Positions 51,983 through 58,627 of a DNA stretch of 58,627 nt are shown piece after piece. The position numbers and the translations under genes are program-made. This DNA is from an uncultured Oscillospiraceae bacterium (GTDB lineage: Bacteria > Bacillota > Clostridia > Oscillospirales > Oscillospiraceae), in assembly GCA_949878425.1 (NCBI GenBank), contig CATLAL010000016.1, positions 1-58,627 on the forward strand. The letters run 5' to 3'. Numbering within the stretch: position 1 is the stretch's first letter; each line of letters opens with the position of its first letter. The notes beneath the pieces were generated by a model that saw only the letters and a list, made by a program, of their open reading frames with translations, did not search any database and was not told the origin of the DNA.

Positions 51983-53188
51983 ATGGCAACTGTTACCCTG
52001 AAGAGCGTCAAGAAGATCTATCCCCACAGCGGCGACGAGAAGAAGAAAAAGAAGGCGAAGAAGGGCGAGGCCCCCGTGGAGGAGAAGAAGGTCAACCTTC
52101 AGATCACCGAGCAGGGCGTCGTGGCGGTGCAGGAGTTCAACCTGGACATCGCGGATCAGGAGTTCATCGTTCTGGTCGGCCCCTCTGGCTGCGGCAAGTC
52201 CACCACCCTGCGCATGGTGGCCGGCCTGGAGGAGATCAGCGAGGGTGAGCTGCTCATCGACGGCAAGGTGATGAACGACGTGGCCCCCAAGGACCGCGAC
52301 ATCGCCATGGTGTTCCAGAGCTACGCTCTGTACCCCCACATGACGGTCTACGAGAACATGGCCTTTTCCCTGAAGCTGAAAAAGGTGCCTAAGGACGAGA
52401 TTGACCGCAAGGTCAAGGAGGCTGCCGAGATTCTGGGCATCACCCAGTATCTGGACCGCAAGCCCAAGGCTCTGTCCGGCGGCCAGCGCCAGCGTGTTGC
52501 CATCGGCCGCGCCATCGTCCGCGAGCCCAAGGTGTTCCTGATGGATGAGCCCCTCTCCAACTTGGACGCCAAGCTGCGCAACCAGATGCGCGCCGAGATC
52601 ATCAAGCTGCGCCAGAAGATCCATACCACCTTCATCTACGTCACCCATGACCAGACCGAGGCCATGACCCTGGGCGATCGGATCGTCATCATGCGCGACG
52701 GCTTCATCCAGCAGATCGGCACGCCCCAGCAGGTCTTTGAGCACCCCGCTAATCTGTTCGTGGCCGGCTTCATCGGCACGCCCATGATGAACTTCTTTGA
52801 CGCGAAGCTGGAGAAGGACGCGAGCGGCTACTACGTCACCGTCTACGGCGCCCGCGTGAACCTGCCCGCCGACATGCAGAACACCCTCAAGGGCAAAAAC
52901 GCGGCTCCCCAGGATATCACGCTGGGCATCCGCCCGGACCACCTGGAGCTGTGCAATGCCGGCGACGAGAACGCTCTGGCCGCTACGGTGGATGTCACCG
53001 AGCTGATGGGCAGCACCATCCACATGCACGTCAACATCTCCGGCAAGGATGCCATTGTCATCCAGCCCACCATCGATCTGTCTAACGAGCAGAAGACCTC
53101 CCTGAGCTATGGCGCTAAGATCCATGTCAAATTCCCCAGCAGTGTGGCACATCTGTTTAGCAAGTCCGACGAGAAGAGCCTGCTGTAA
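51983..53188 (+). CDS. msmK: Sugar ABC transporter ATPase (MsmK/UgpC/MalK type)
   Basis: ATPase of 401 residues that powers several carbohydrate importers whose permeases lie elsewhere. Walker A GPSGCGKST, Q-loop VFQSYALYPHMTV, signature LSGGQRQR, Walker B VFLMDEPLSNLD, switch His YVTHDQTEAMTLGD, then a C-terminal TOBE regulatory domain (about 250-401). An unusual Lys/Glu-rich insert of about 24 residues sits at 14-37, inside the first beta strands. The ribosome site before ATG 51983 is weak. It is a single-gene unit ended by a strong terminator. Confidence 0.93.
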   Translation: MATVTLKSVKKIYPHSGDEKKKKKAKKGEAPVEEKKVNLQITEQGVVAVQEFNLDIADQEFIVLVGPSGCGKSTTLRMVAGLEEISEGELLIDGKVMNDVAPKDRDIAMVFQSYALYPHMTVYENMAFSLKLKKVPKDEIDRKVKEAAEILGITQYLDRKPKALSGGQRQRVAIGRAIVREPKVFLMDEPLSNLDAKLRNQMRAEIIKLRQKIHTTFIYVTHDQTEAMTLGDRIVIMRDGFIQQIGTPQQVFEHPANLFVAGFIGTPMMNFFDAKLEKDASGYYVTVYGARVNLPADMQNTLKGKNAAPQDITLGIRPDHLELCNAGDENALAATVDVTELMGSTIHMHVNISGKDAIVIQPTIDLSNEQKTSLSYGAKIHVKFPSSVAHLFSKSDEKSLL

Positions 53189-53221
53189 GCGGCAATTTTT
53201 GGGATAACACAACCCGAGGGA

Positions 53222-53255
53222 GCGCTCCGGTCCTACATGGCCGGAGCGCTTTTTT
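53222..53255 (+). terminator. Terminator after msmK
   Basis: GCGCTCCGG (53222-53230) pairs with CCGGAGCGC (53241-53249), followed by TTTTTT. Confidence 0.92.
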
Positions 53256-53298
53256 GCAACCAGGAAACCACTTTAGGGGTACAAGTAGTCATGCCGCT

Positions 53299-53380
53299 GT
53301 GGCTTGAATGAAGTGAAAGCCAGCGCCTTTTAGGCGCTGGCTTCTCTCGCGGCCTTATGGCCGCTCGTTATGTCCCCCTC
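53299..53380. repeat. Double-hairpin module A, copy 2
   Basis: TGTGGCTTGAATGAAGTGAA followed by the AAGCCAGCGCC-TTTTA-GGCGCTGGCTT hairpin and GCGGCC-TTAT-GGCCGC, matching 155-247 at about 85%. Element E3 follows immediately. Confidence 0.7.
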
Positions 53381-53540
53381 TTAGAGCCTGCTTAAAATCT
53401 GTCAAAACGCCATCCCGGCATATCTTTTGGGCTGCGTTGATTTGACTTGAAATACGCAAAGTATTCCCGCGTCAAATCGCCCTGCCCAGCGAAAAATCTG
53501 TGCCTGTCCGACGTTCCGCCAGATTTTAAACAGGCTTTTA
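53381..53540. repeat. Hairpin-type intergenic element, copy E3 (160 bp)
   Basis: The left end TTAGAGCCTGCTTAAAATCT and the complement of the right end TAAAAGCCTGTTTAAAATCT match. The core CTTGAAATACGCAAAGTATT is like that of E4 and E5. It separates the converging msmK and folate operons. Confidence 0.78.
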
Positions 53541-53567
53541 GGGGGCTCTTGATTTGAAGAAAAACGA

Positions 53568-54161
53568 TTACTTGCAGCGGACGATCCCCTGCTCCGTCAC
53601 CAGGTAGTCCACCGTCACGTCATGGGCCTCCACCGGGATGTCCTCCCGGACCAGCTGGCCGCGGCACAGCAGCATGGCGGGACAGCGGGTCTGGGGCAGG
53701 TAGCGGTCGTAGTAACCGCCGCCATAGCCCAGACGCCGGCCCTTTTGGTTGCCGGTGCAGCAGGGAATCAGGGCCAGGTCGATGTCAGCTGGATCCACCA
53801 GGGCGCAGGTGAGCTTGGGCGCTAAAATGCCGTAGTCTCCGCTGACCAGGTCGCCCACGCCGTCGATCCGCCGGGCCTCCATGATGCCCCGCCCCCTGCA
53901 CAGGGGGACAGCCACCGTCTTTCCGTCCCGGATCAGAATGTGGACCAGACGGATGGTGTCAATCTCCCGCTGGGCGCCTATGTAGCAGAAAATAATCTGG
54001 GCCTTCTGGTAGACGTCCGATTGGACTACCAGATGGCAGATTGCCTCATCCGCCTCCCGGCAGTAGACCGGGGACAGATTCTTGACCCGCGCGGCAATCT
54101 CGGCCCGGAGGGCCTGTTTTTCCGCGGACGCGTTTCCGGTGCAAATGACCTCATTGGTCAT
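53568..54161 (-). CDS. 5-formyltetrahydrofolate cyclo-ligase
   Basis: MTHFS family enzyme of 197 residues that converts 5-formyl-THF to 5,10-methenyl-THF with ATP. N-terminal KQALRAEIAARVKNL and the late signature GNQKGRRLGYGGGYYDRYLP identify the family. ATG 54161 starts 14 bp after the DUF1576 gene. The product is the substrate of FolD and FchA encoded upstream in the same cluster. Confidence 0.93.
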   Translation of the reverse strand: MTNEVICTGNASAEKQALRAEIAARVKNLSPVYCREADEAICHLVVQSDVYQKAQIIFCYIGAQREIDTIRLVHILIRDGKTVAVPLCRGRGIMEARRIDGVGDLVSGDYGILAPKLTCALVDPADIDLALIPCCTGNQKGRRLGYGGGYYDRYLPQTRCPAMLLCRGQLVREDIPVEAHDVTVDYLVTEQGIVRCK

Positions 54162-54175
54162 TGCCCTATCCCTCC

Positions 54176-55546
54176 TTACTGCTTGGAAATCTTTTTATCT
54201 GACAGCCGCTCCGCCTTCGTCTTGCAGAAGGTCTCCAGCTGAGGCACCAGAATGGTGGCTACCAACAGGGAGGTGAAGCCGCCGTTGTAGAGGCTGAAGC
54301 CCCCGTGGATGGCGGGGATGGAGGTGACCAGCAGATAGTGCATCCCTCCCGCCAGAATGCCGGCCCACCAGCCGTAGTTCCCGGCGACGGGGGACAGCCC
54401 GCTGGCGAAGCACAGTCCCACCATAATGGCCTGGGCGTTCACCGGGAACGCGCCGCCAAGGCAGAGGGTGGCCGCGTAGGAAAACGCCACATACCCCACC
54501 ATAATGGGCCACACGTTGCCGGGGTGGGCTCCGTTGGCGCCAAAGCACACCATGCAGAAAACGATTCCCAGGGTCACGCCGTTGAACCCGGCCAGGGCAT
54601 CGCCCCGGATGGCATTGACAAAGATGTAGTAGGCCAGGATCATCAGGCCGTAGACGCCCACGTTCAGGATGGCCAGGCCGGGGCCGTACTTGGCGGCGAA
54701 GTCCGACTTGTGGCCCGTGTCCTTCAGCAGGTCCGTGTAGCCCTTGAAGCTCCTCCCGTTGAGCCAGAAGCCCGCCAGGATGCACAGGGCGAAGAACACG
54801 GCGCAGAAGGTCCACACCACCTCCGGATGGCTGCCGCCCAGGGTGGCGGTAATCTTGGGCACCTCATAGGAAACCGGCTGGCCATCCACGATGTGCCCGG
54901 AGGATTTATACAGCACCGCCACCGCGAAGAGCCCCAGCAGCACCCCCGGCAAAGCGGCGGAGTACAGGTCATACCCCTTGTGGACGTTGGGGGAGTGGGC
55001 CGCCATGGCCGGGGTCAAAAAGCCGATAAGTATCCCCACTGCCAGCATCAGCGCCGCGCCGCCCGGCGTCACGCCCCGGACCGCCTCGCTATCAGGGTAG
55101 CGCAGCAGCAGCTCGCTGGCCAGGGGGCACAGGGCCGTGGAGAACATGGCCAGATTCACATATTTGGGGAAGGGCTCCCGCTTCACCTGGGCGTGGAGCA
55201 TCACGCCCAGGAAAAAGGGCCAGATGTTCAGGAAGTTGATGCCCCAGAAGGAGAACCCGGTGGTGAGGAAGTAGGCCGCGACGGTCAGCCCGTTCACCGC
55301 CGCGCCGGGCAGGCAGGCCATGGCCGCGCAGACGAAGCCCACCAGGGCGACGTTCAGGAAAGCGCCGGAGATGCTGCCAACCGCAAAGTAGTCCTTGGTC
55401 AGCTGGGCGGGAGACATAAGGATCTGAGCCAGTCCCGTCAGCATCTGCCCGCGGTCCGGGGACAGGACGGCGGCCAGCAGAAACGCCGCCGAGGAGGCCA
55501 GCAGGAACAGCCGGATACTCTGCGCTGTGTTTTTCGCCTTAGCCAT
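54176..55546 (-). CDS. DUF1576 membrane protein
   Basis: Integral membrane protein of 456 residues with about 11-12 helices. Long conserved stretches such as TTGFSFWGINFLNIWPFFLG and CFGANGAHPGNVWPIMVGYV match the DUF1576 family, which has no known function. It lies between folD (15-bp gap) and the 5-formyl-THF ligase gene (14-bp gap), so all three form one operon. A role as a transporter linked to one-carbon or folate metabolism is plausible by context only. Confidence 0.85.
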   Translation of the reverse strand: MAKAKNTAQSIRLFLLASSAAFLLAAVLSPDRGQMLTGLAQILMSPAQLTKDYFAVGSISGAFLNVALVGFVCAAMACLPGAAVNGLTVAAYFLTTGFSFWGINFLNIWPFFLGVMLHAQVKREPFPKYVNLAMFSTALCPLASELLLRYPDSEAVRGVTPGGAALMLAVGILIGFLTPAMAAHSPNVHKGYDLYSAALPGVLLGLFAVAVLYKSSGHIVDGQPVSYEVPKITATLGGSHPEVVWTFCAVFFALCILAGFWLNGRSFKGYTDLLKDTGHKSDFAAKYGPGLAILNVGVYGLMILAYYIFVNAIRGDALAGFNGVTLGIVFCMVCFGANGAHPGNVWPIMVGYVAFSYAATLCLGGAFPVNAQAIMVGLCFASGLSPVAGNYGWWAGILAGGMHYLLVTSIPAIHGGFSLYNGGFTSLLVATILVPQLETFCKTKAERLSDKKISKQ

Positions 55547-55561
55547 AGGAGATGCCCCCGA

Positions 55562-56422
55562 TCATCCGTGGATGCGCTTCGCCGCCTCTACGACGTGCCC
55601 GATGAGCACGGAGGTGGTCACAGCGCCCACGCCGCCGGGGACCGGGGTGATGGCCTCCACAATGGGCTCCACCTCCTCGAACACCGCGTCGCCGGCAATG
55701 CCGCCCTTGGCCTCGTCCCAGTTGATGGACACGTCAATAACGATCTGGCCGGGGCGGACGTACTCCTTGGTGAGGCTTTTGAGCACGCCGGCGGCGGAGA
55801 CCAGGATGTCCGCCTCCCGGGCCACCGCGGGCACGTCCTTGGTGCGGGTGTGGCAGGTGGTGACGGTAGCGTTCTTGCCCATGAGCATAATACCGGCGGG
55901 CTTGCCCACCACCAGGCTGCGGCCGATCACTACGGCCTTCTTGCCGGTGCAGTCAATGCCGTAGTGGTCCAGGATCTCCATGCAGGCGGCGGGGGTGCAG
56001 GGGGCGAAGCCCAGGGCCTTGCCCATGAATACGCCGGCGTTGGAGAGGTCGGTCATGCCGTCCACGTCCTTGCGGGGGTCCAGACGGTTGCAGATCTCGT
56101 CCTGGTCCGCCTTCAGGTGCTTGGGCAGGGGGCGGAAGAGCAGCACGCCATGGATGGCGTCGTTGGCGTTGATATCCTCGATGACCTGAATCAGCTCCTC
56201 CTTGGAGACGCTCTCGCTCAGAACAAACTTCTCCACCGCTACGCCCAGGGCCTCCGCCCGCTTGCAGGCGCCCCGCTCGTAGCTGAGGTCGTCGGGCCGC
56301 TCGCCGCAGCGGACGATGGCCAGGGTGGGGTTGACGCCCTTGGCCTTCAGGGCCTCGCAGTCCGCGATGATGCGGGCATTCAGCTTTTCGTTGACTTCCT
56401 TTGCCAGCAGTCTCTTTGCCAT
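55562..56422 (-). CDS. folD: Methylene-THF dehydrogenase / methenyl-THF cyclohydrolase
   Basis: Bifunctional folate enzyme of 286 residues. The segment SYERGACKRAEALG carries the catalytic Tyr/Lys region and PCTPAACMEILDHYGID with GRSLVVGKPAGIMLM forms the active site and NADP fold entry. It interconverts 5,10-methylene-, methenyl- and 10-formyl-THF. ATG 56422 follows a GGAAAGGAAA site. It heads the folD-DUF1576-MTHFS operon. Confidence 0.95.
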   Translation of the reverse strand: MAKRLLAKEVNEKLNARIIADCEALKAKGVNPTLAIVRCGERPDDLSYERGACKRAEALGVAVEKFVLSESVSKEELIQVIEDINANDAIHGVLLFRPLPKHLKADQDEICNRLDPRKDVDGMTDLSNAGVFMGKALGFAPCTPAACMEILDHYGIDCTGKKAVVIGRSLVVGKPAGIMLMGKNATVTTCHTRTKDVPAVAREADILVSAAGVLKSLTKEYVRPGQIVIDVSINWDEAKGGIAGDAVFEEVEPIVEAITPVPGGVGAVTTSVLIGHVVEAAKRIHG

Positions 56423-56483
56423 GATGGTCGTTTCCTTTCCATTTATGCGTTACGCAAAATGTTGGTGATTTGCAATATCCGGC

Positions 56484-56510
56484 GTAGGGGCGAGCACTGC
56501 TCGCCCCTAC
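56484..56510. repeat. GGGGCGAGC-type palindrome
   Basis: GTAGGGGCGAGCA mirrors TGCTCGCCCCTAC around one central C. It lies between folD and fchA. Confidence 0.8.
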
Positions 56511-56540
56511 ACCCTTCGGCGGGGTTTGAAAACGATGCGG

Positions 56541-57161
56541 TTACTTGAAGAATCCCGCCTTGACGGTTTCAAAAATCTCATCCGCCAGGGCGCAGTACTT
56601 ATCCAGCATGCCCAGACACTTGCGGTTCATCTCCTCCGCCAGCTCCCGGTTCCTGAGGGTCTTGGTGTTGATGAACACGTTGAGGCTGGCGGCCTGGAGG
56701 GCGGCCTTCACACACACCGCGCCGCAGCCCGCGTCGCTGACCGCCAGGCGGCTGCCCTTGGCGGCAAAGACCTGGATGGCGTCCAGGGCCTCGCAGCACA
56801 GCTCCATGATCCTCACGGGGACCTGGCAGGCCACCACGGTGGCCTCCTCCAGGACCTGGTCCCGGGTGGGGTCGTCCTTGGGGATGCCGTAGGCCTTGGC
56901 CAGGGGCTCGAAGCCCTTGGCGTCCAGGGCGATCTGGTCCAAAAGCTCCTTCTGGAGCCGGTCGCATTTGGCCTTCAGGGCGATGATCTCCTCCTCCACG
57001 TCGGCGTACTTCTTCTTGCCCACGGTGAGGGAGCCCACCATGTTGCCCAGAGCCGTGCCGATGGCCCCCACCAGGGCGGAGGCCCCGCCGCCGCCGGGCA
57101 CCGGGGCGTTGGAGGCCAGGACGGTTACAAATTCGGTGCAGGATGCCTGTGCGAAATCCAT
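56541..57161 (-). CDS. fchA: Methenyltetrahydrofolate cyclohydrolase (FchA/FTCD family)
   Basis: Cyclodeaminase/cyclohydrolase family protein of 206 residues, all-alpha. The N-terminal SNAPVPGGGGASALVGAIGT is the family signature. In clostridia such proteins act as methenyl-THF cyclohydrolase or formimino-THF cyclodeaminase; with FolD and MTHFS close by a folate role is secure, the exact reaction is not. ATG 57161 has a CGGAGGAG site. Confidence 0.9.
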   Translation of the reverse strand: MDFAQASCTEFVTVLASNAPVPGGGGASALVGAIGTALGNMVGSLTVGKKKYADVEEEIIALKAKCDRLQKELLDQIALDAKGFEPLAKAYGIPKDDPTRDQVLEEATVVACQVPVRIMELCCEALDAIQVFAAKGSRLAVSDAGCGAVCVKAALQAASLNVFINTKTLRNRELAEEMNRKCLGMLDKYCALADEIFETVKAGFFK

Positions 57162-57190
57162 AAAATATGCTCCTCCGTTATAAACTTAAA

Positions 57191-57322
57191 GCGGGGACCG
57201 CAGCTTGCGGCCCCCACATAGGTCGGTGCTTTGGCGGGCGTCGCCTCTCCCGCATCTCTCGGGTTTCCCCTGTCATGCCATCGGCGTGTGGCCGCAACGA
57301 AATTTACCACCTCAAAGCACCG
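57191..57322 (-). ncRNA. Folded leader of fchA (candidate regulatory RNA)
   Basis: On the minus strand CAAAGCACC is the closing side and GGTGCTTTG the opening side of a 10-bp stem (57313-57322 with 57224-57233) that encloses a GGG-GAAA-CCC tetraloop hairpin, a CGGC-CACAC-GCCG hairpin and a GCGGG...CCCGC hairpin. A further G+C hairpin (57191-57217) follows before the ribosome site. It does not match the known THF, glycine or ZTP riboswitch patterns that I could recall. Confidence 0.4.
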
Positions 57323-57352
57323 GGTATCCTATGTTCCCTATAGCCGCGTTAT

Positions 57353-57976
57353 TCAGATTTGTAAAGGATTTTGCGCCTCCATCGAGAGCAAATGCTCCTG
57401 CCGGTTGGCGAACAGCAGGGCCCTCCGGCCCTCCGACACCTGCCAGCAGTGGACGCCCGTGTCCCCGGTACGCACCCCCACCGGCGCGGCGGGGGCCAGC
57501 CCCAGCAGAGACGCGCAGAGCTGGGAGATCATCCCCCCGTGGGACACAATCGCGGCGGTCCGGCCCGTCCGCTCCAGGCAGTGCGCCAGCGCCTCGTCCG
57601 CCCGCTGGCGGAAGTGCAGCATGGTCTCCTGGCCGTAGGCGCTCCGGTCCGGGGGCAGGTCCGGAATCAAGGGATATCTCTCGTCCGCCTCCGCCCGGGT
57701 TAGGCCCGCCAGCGGCCCGTTGTCAAACTCCATCAGTTCCCCGTCCCAGGTGATGGGACAGCCCGCCGCGGCGGACAGAAGCTCCGCCGTCTCCGCCGCC
57801 CGGCGGAGGGTGCTGGCGAAAATGGCGTCCAGCCGCCAGCGCTCCGCCACCCACCGGGCCATGGCCTCCGCCTGGGAGCGGCCCAGAGCCGTCAGGGGAA
57901 AGTCCGCCCGGCCCTCGTGGACGTCCAGCAGGTCCGCCTCCGACTGGCCGTGGCGGATGAGCAGCAGCGTTTTCAC
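57353..57976 (-). CDS. Histidine phosphatase family protein
   Basis: Phosphoglycerate-mutase-like phosphatase of about 207 residues. The catalytic His is in LLIRHGQSEAD, followed by TALGRSQAEAMA, the acid residue in ELMEFDNGPLAG and the second His in VSHGGMISQL. I prefer GTG 57976, whose GTGA overlaps the stop of the upstream regulator; GTG 57988 is possible. Substrate is unknown; alpha-ribazole phosphatase (CobC) and general phosphatases are family options. Confidence 0.85.
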   Translation of the reverse strand: MKTLLLIRHGQSEADLLDVHEGRADFPLTALGRSQAEAMARWVAERWRLDAIFASTLRRAAETAELLSAAAGCPITWDGELMEFDNGPLAGLTRAEADERYPLIPDLPPDRSAYGQETMLHFRQRADEALAHCLERTGRTAAIVSHGGMISQLCASLLGLAPAAPVGVRTGDTGVHCWQVSEGRRALLFANRQEHLLSMEAQNPLQI

Positions 57977-58221
57977 TCCTCCGTCCACCTCTCACACCCG
58001 CCCCGGGGATCGTCGGACAATCCCAGCAGATAGTCGGCGGAGACCCGGTAGTGGCGGCAGATTTTGGCAATGTTCTCAGAGGTAGTGGTTTTTTTTCCAC
58101 TCTCTATTTCGCTGACATTGTTTGCCTTTGTGCCGATGACCTCGCCCAGCTCCTTTTGTGTCTCGTCATGCAGCTTGCGGACTTCTCTGACACGCTGGGC
58201 AAACAATTCTTTTGAAAACAT
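57973..58221 (-). CDS. XRE-family transcriptional regulator
   Basis: Small repressor-like protein of 82 residues with an HTH_3 domain over most of its length: VREVRKLHDETQKELGEVIG, then NNVSEIESGKK recognition helix and RHYRVSADYLLG. It is divergent from a DUF6809 gene across an inverted repeat and overlaps the phosphatase gene. It probably binds that repeat and controls both sides. Confidence 0.9.
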   Translation of the reverse strand: MFSKELFAQRVREVRKLHDETQKELGEVIGTKANNVSEIESGKKTTTSENIAKICRHYRVSADYLLGLSDDPRGGCERWTEE

Positions 58222-58230
58222 AAATTCTCC

Positions 58231-58283
58231 TTGACAAACTCGTTTTTATTGGTATAATCAAGATGGTGATACCAATAAAAACG
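58231..58283 (+). promoter_or_regulatory. Promoter with perfect 15-bp inverted-repeat operator
   Basis: TTGACA (58231-58236), a 16-bp spacer and TATAAT (58253-58258), the best consensus promoter of the window. CGTTTTTATTGGTAT (58241-58255) and its exact complement (58269-58283) flank 13 bp; the left arm covers the spacer and part of the -10. Confidence 0.88.
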
Positions 58284-58304
58284 ATATTTCTGGAGGCAGC
58301 CAAA

Positions 58305-58547
58305 ATGAGCATCCTACATGAAATCTACGATGATACGTATATCCCATGTGCGCCGCTCCAAAAGATACCCAAGGAGCTGCGAGACAGGAAGTGGGCCTTC
58401 TATGAGGAGGTGGAGAGAGCGGCGGGCGTGGAGCTCATTGAGCGCCACTGGGACGCCATTTGCGAGGCGGACAGCGCCCGGGACTACGCCAACTTCCGGG
58501 AGGGGTTCCGGTTGGGGGTGGCCCTGATGCTGGAGGCGCTGCCGTAA
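58305..58547 (+). CDS. DUF6809-type small protein
   Basis: Protein of 80 residues without signal or membrane segment. The plan (MSILHEIYDDTYIP, later FYEEVERAAG, then a closing FREGFRLGVALMLEAL helix) matches a small family common next to XRE regulators in gut Firmicutes. ATG 58305 has a CTGGAGGCA site; an upstream ATG lies in the operator and is less likely. Function unknown. Confidence 0.75.
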   Translation: MSILHEIYDDTYIPCAPLQKIPKELRDRKWAFYEEVERAAGVELIERHWDAICEADSARDYANFREGFRLGVALMLEALP

Positions 58548-58608
58548 GGGCGGATACTGTCCGCCCCTATGCAAAGGAAATCCCGGCGGCGGAACCCGCC
58601 GCCGGGAT
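58548..58608. repeat. Short palindrome and large hairpin at window end
   Basis: GGGCGGA...TCCGCCC (58548-58566) is of the GGGGCG palindrome type. A perfect 13-bp hairpin follows (ATCCCGGCGGCGG at 58580-58592 with 58596-58608), which may act as terminator although no T run follows. Confidence 0.65.
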
Positions 58609-58627
58609 ACCATTAGGCTTCTTGCTT

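Noticed and set aside
57181..57345. Cyclic-di-GMP or tetrahydrofolate riboswitch upstream of fchA
   Set aside because: Pieces such as CAGGGGAAACC look similar, but the spacing and the receptor motifs of the known classes are not present.

Overview
The window reads as chromosomal DNA from a high-G+C, strictly anaerobic Gram-positive gut bacterium, most likely an Oscillospiraceae member (the Flavonifractor / Lawsonibacter / Oscillibacter neighbourhood). The basis is the gene content (Fe-S serine dehydratase, indolepyruvate:ferredoxin oxidoreductase, a fused molybdenum hydroxylase of the selenium-dependent type, a ferredoxin-thioredoxin-reductase-like protein, HemW, DUF1576, DUF6809), strong AGGAGG ribosome sites and 17-bp-spaced sigma-A promoters. 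Assignment below family level is inference. No rRNA, tRNA or CRISPR array was seen.

Layout. 0.4-3.4 kb: BlaR1-like sensor protease and BlaI repressor (minus) with an operator. 3.5-6.7 kb: fused molybdenum hydroxylase plus polyferredoxin. 6.9-12.2 kb: solitary tyrosine recombinase, a DUF1919 protein, and a threonine catabolism set (tdh, nitroreductase, kbl). 12.2-17.3 kb (minus): glycerophosphodiesterase, RF3, HemW, cysteine synthase. 17.6-21.7 kb: lipoprotein and paired ABC exporter. 21.9-24.6 kb: trigger-factor-like chaperone, thioredoxin, mini FTR, then phosphofructokinase. 24.8-31.6 kb: NAD(P)HX dehydratase, YdcC-like lipoprotein, alanine racemase, a CmpB-type membrane protein, an NlpC/P60 endopeptidase and small unknowns. 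31.7-33.4 kb: two-subunit L-serine dehydratase. 33.6-39.4 kb: acyl-CoA ligase, sodium:solute symporter and IorAB, which together look like an aryl-acid / aromatic amino acid fermentation module. 39.4-40.4 kb: a lower-G+C islet. 40.4-45.6 kb (minus): ABC-2 transporter and two paralogous lipoproteins; two of the four genes carry homopolymer frameshifts. 45.7-50.4 kb (minus): a nonsense-interrupted secreted protein, then an operon of ECF sigma factor, anti-sigma-like protein, two lipoproteins and ApbE. 50.5-53.3 kb: lipoprotein and an MsmK/UgpC-type sugar ABC ATPase behind a structured leader. 53.5-57.2 kb (minus): one-carbon/folate genes (5-formyl-THF cyclo-ligase, DUF1576 membrane protein, FolD, FchA). 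57.3-58.6 kb: histidine phosphatase and XRE regulator divergent from a DUF6809 gene across a perfect 15-bp inverted repeat.

The most unusual signal lies between the genes. At least four families of dispersed inverted-repeat DNA share the intergenic space: (i) roughly 160-250 bp full-length hairpin elements whose arms drift in sequence between copies but stay complementary within each copy (five copies and two solo arms); (ii) a 187-bp T-rich element with hairpin ends, two partial relatives of which also sit directly after stop codons; (iii) short GGGGCGAGC-type palindromes; (iv) a GATAGGCAC-ended element. A fifth repeat, present twice, keeps a peptide-level rather than nucleotide-level similarity and may be the remains of a small protein gene. 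I see no single complete new defence or biosynthetic system. The best candidates for undescribed biology are the hairpin family, the trigger-factor/thioredoxin/FTR operon, DUF1576 in a folate operon, and the structured leaders ahead of msmK and fchA.
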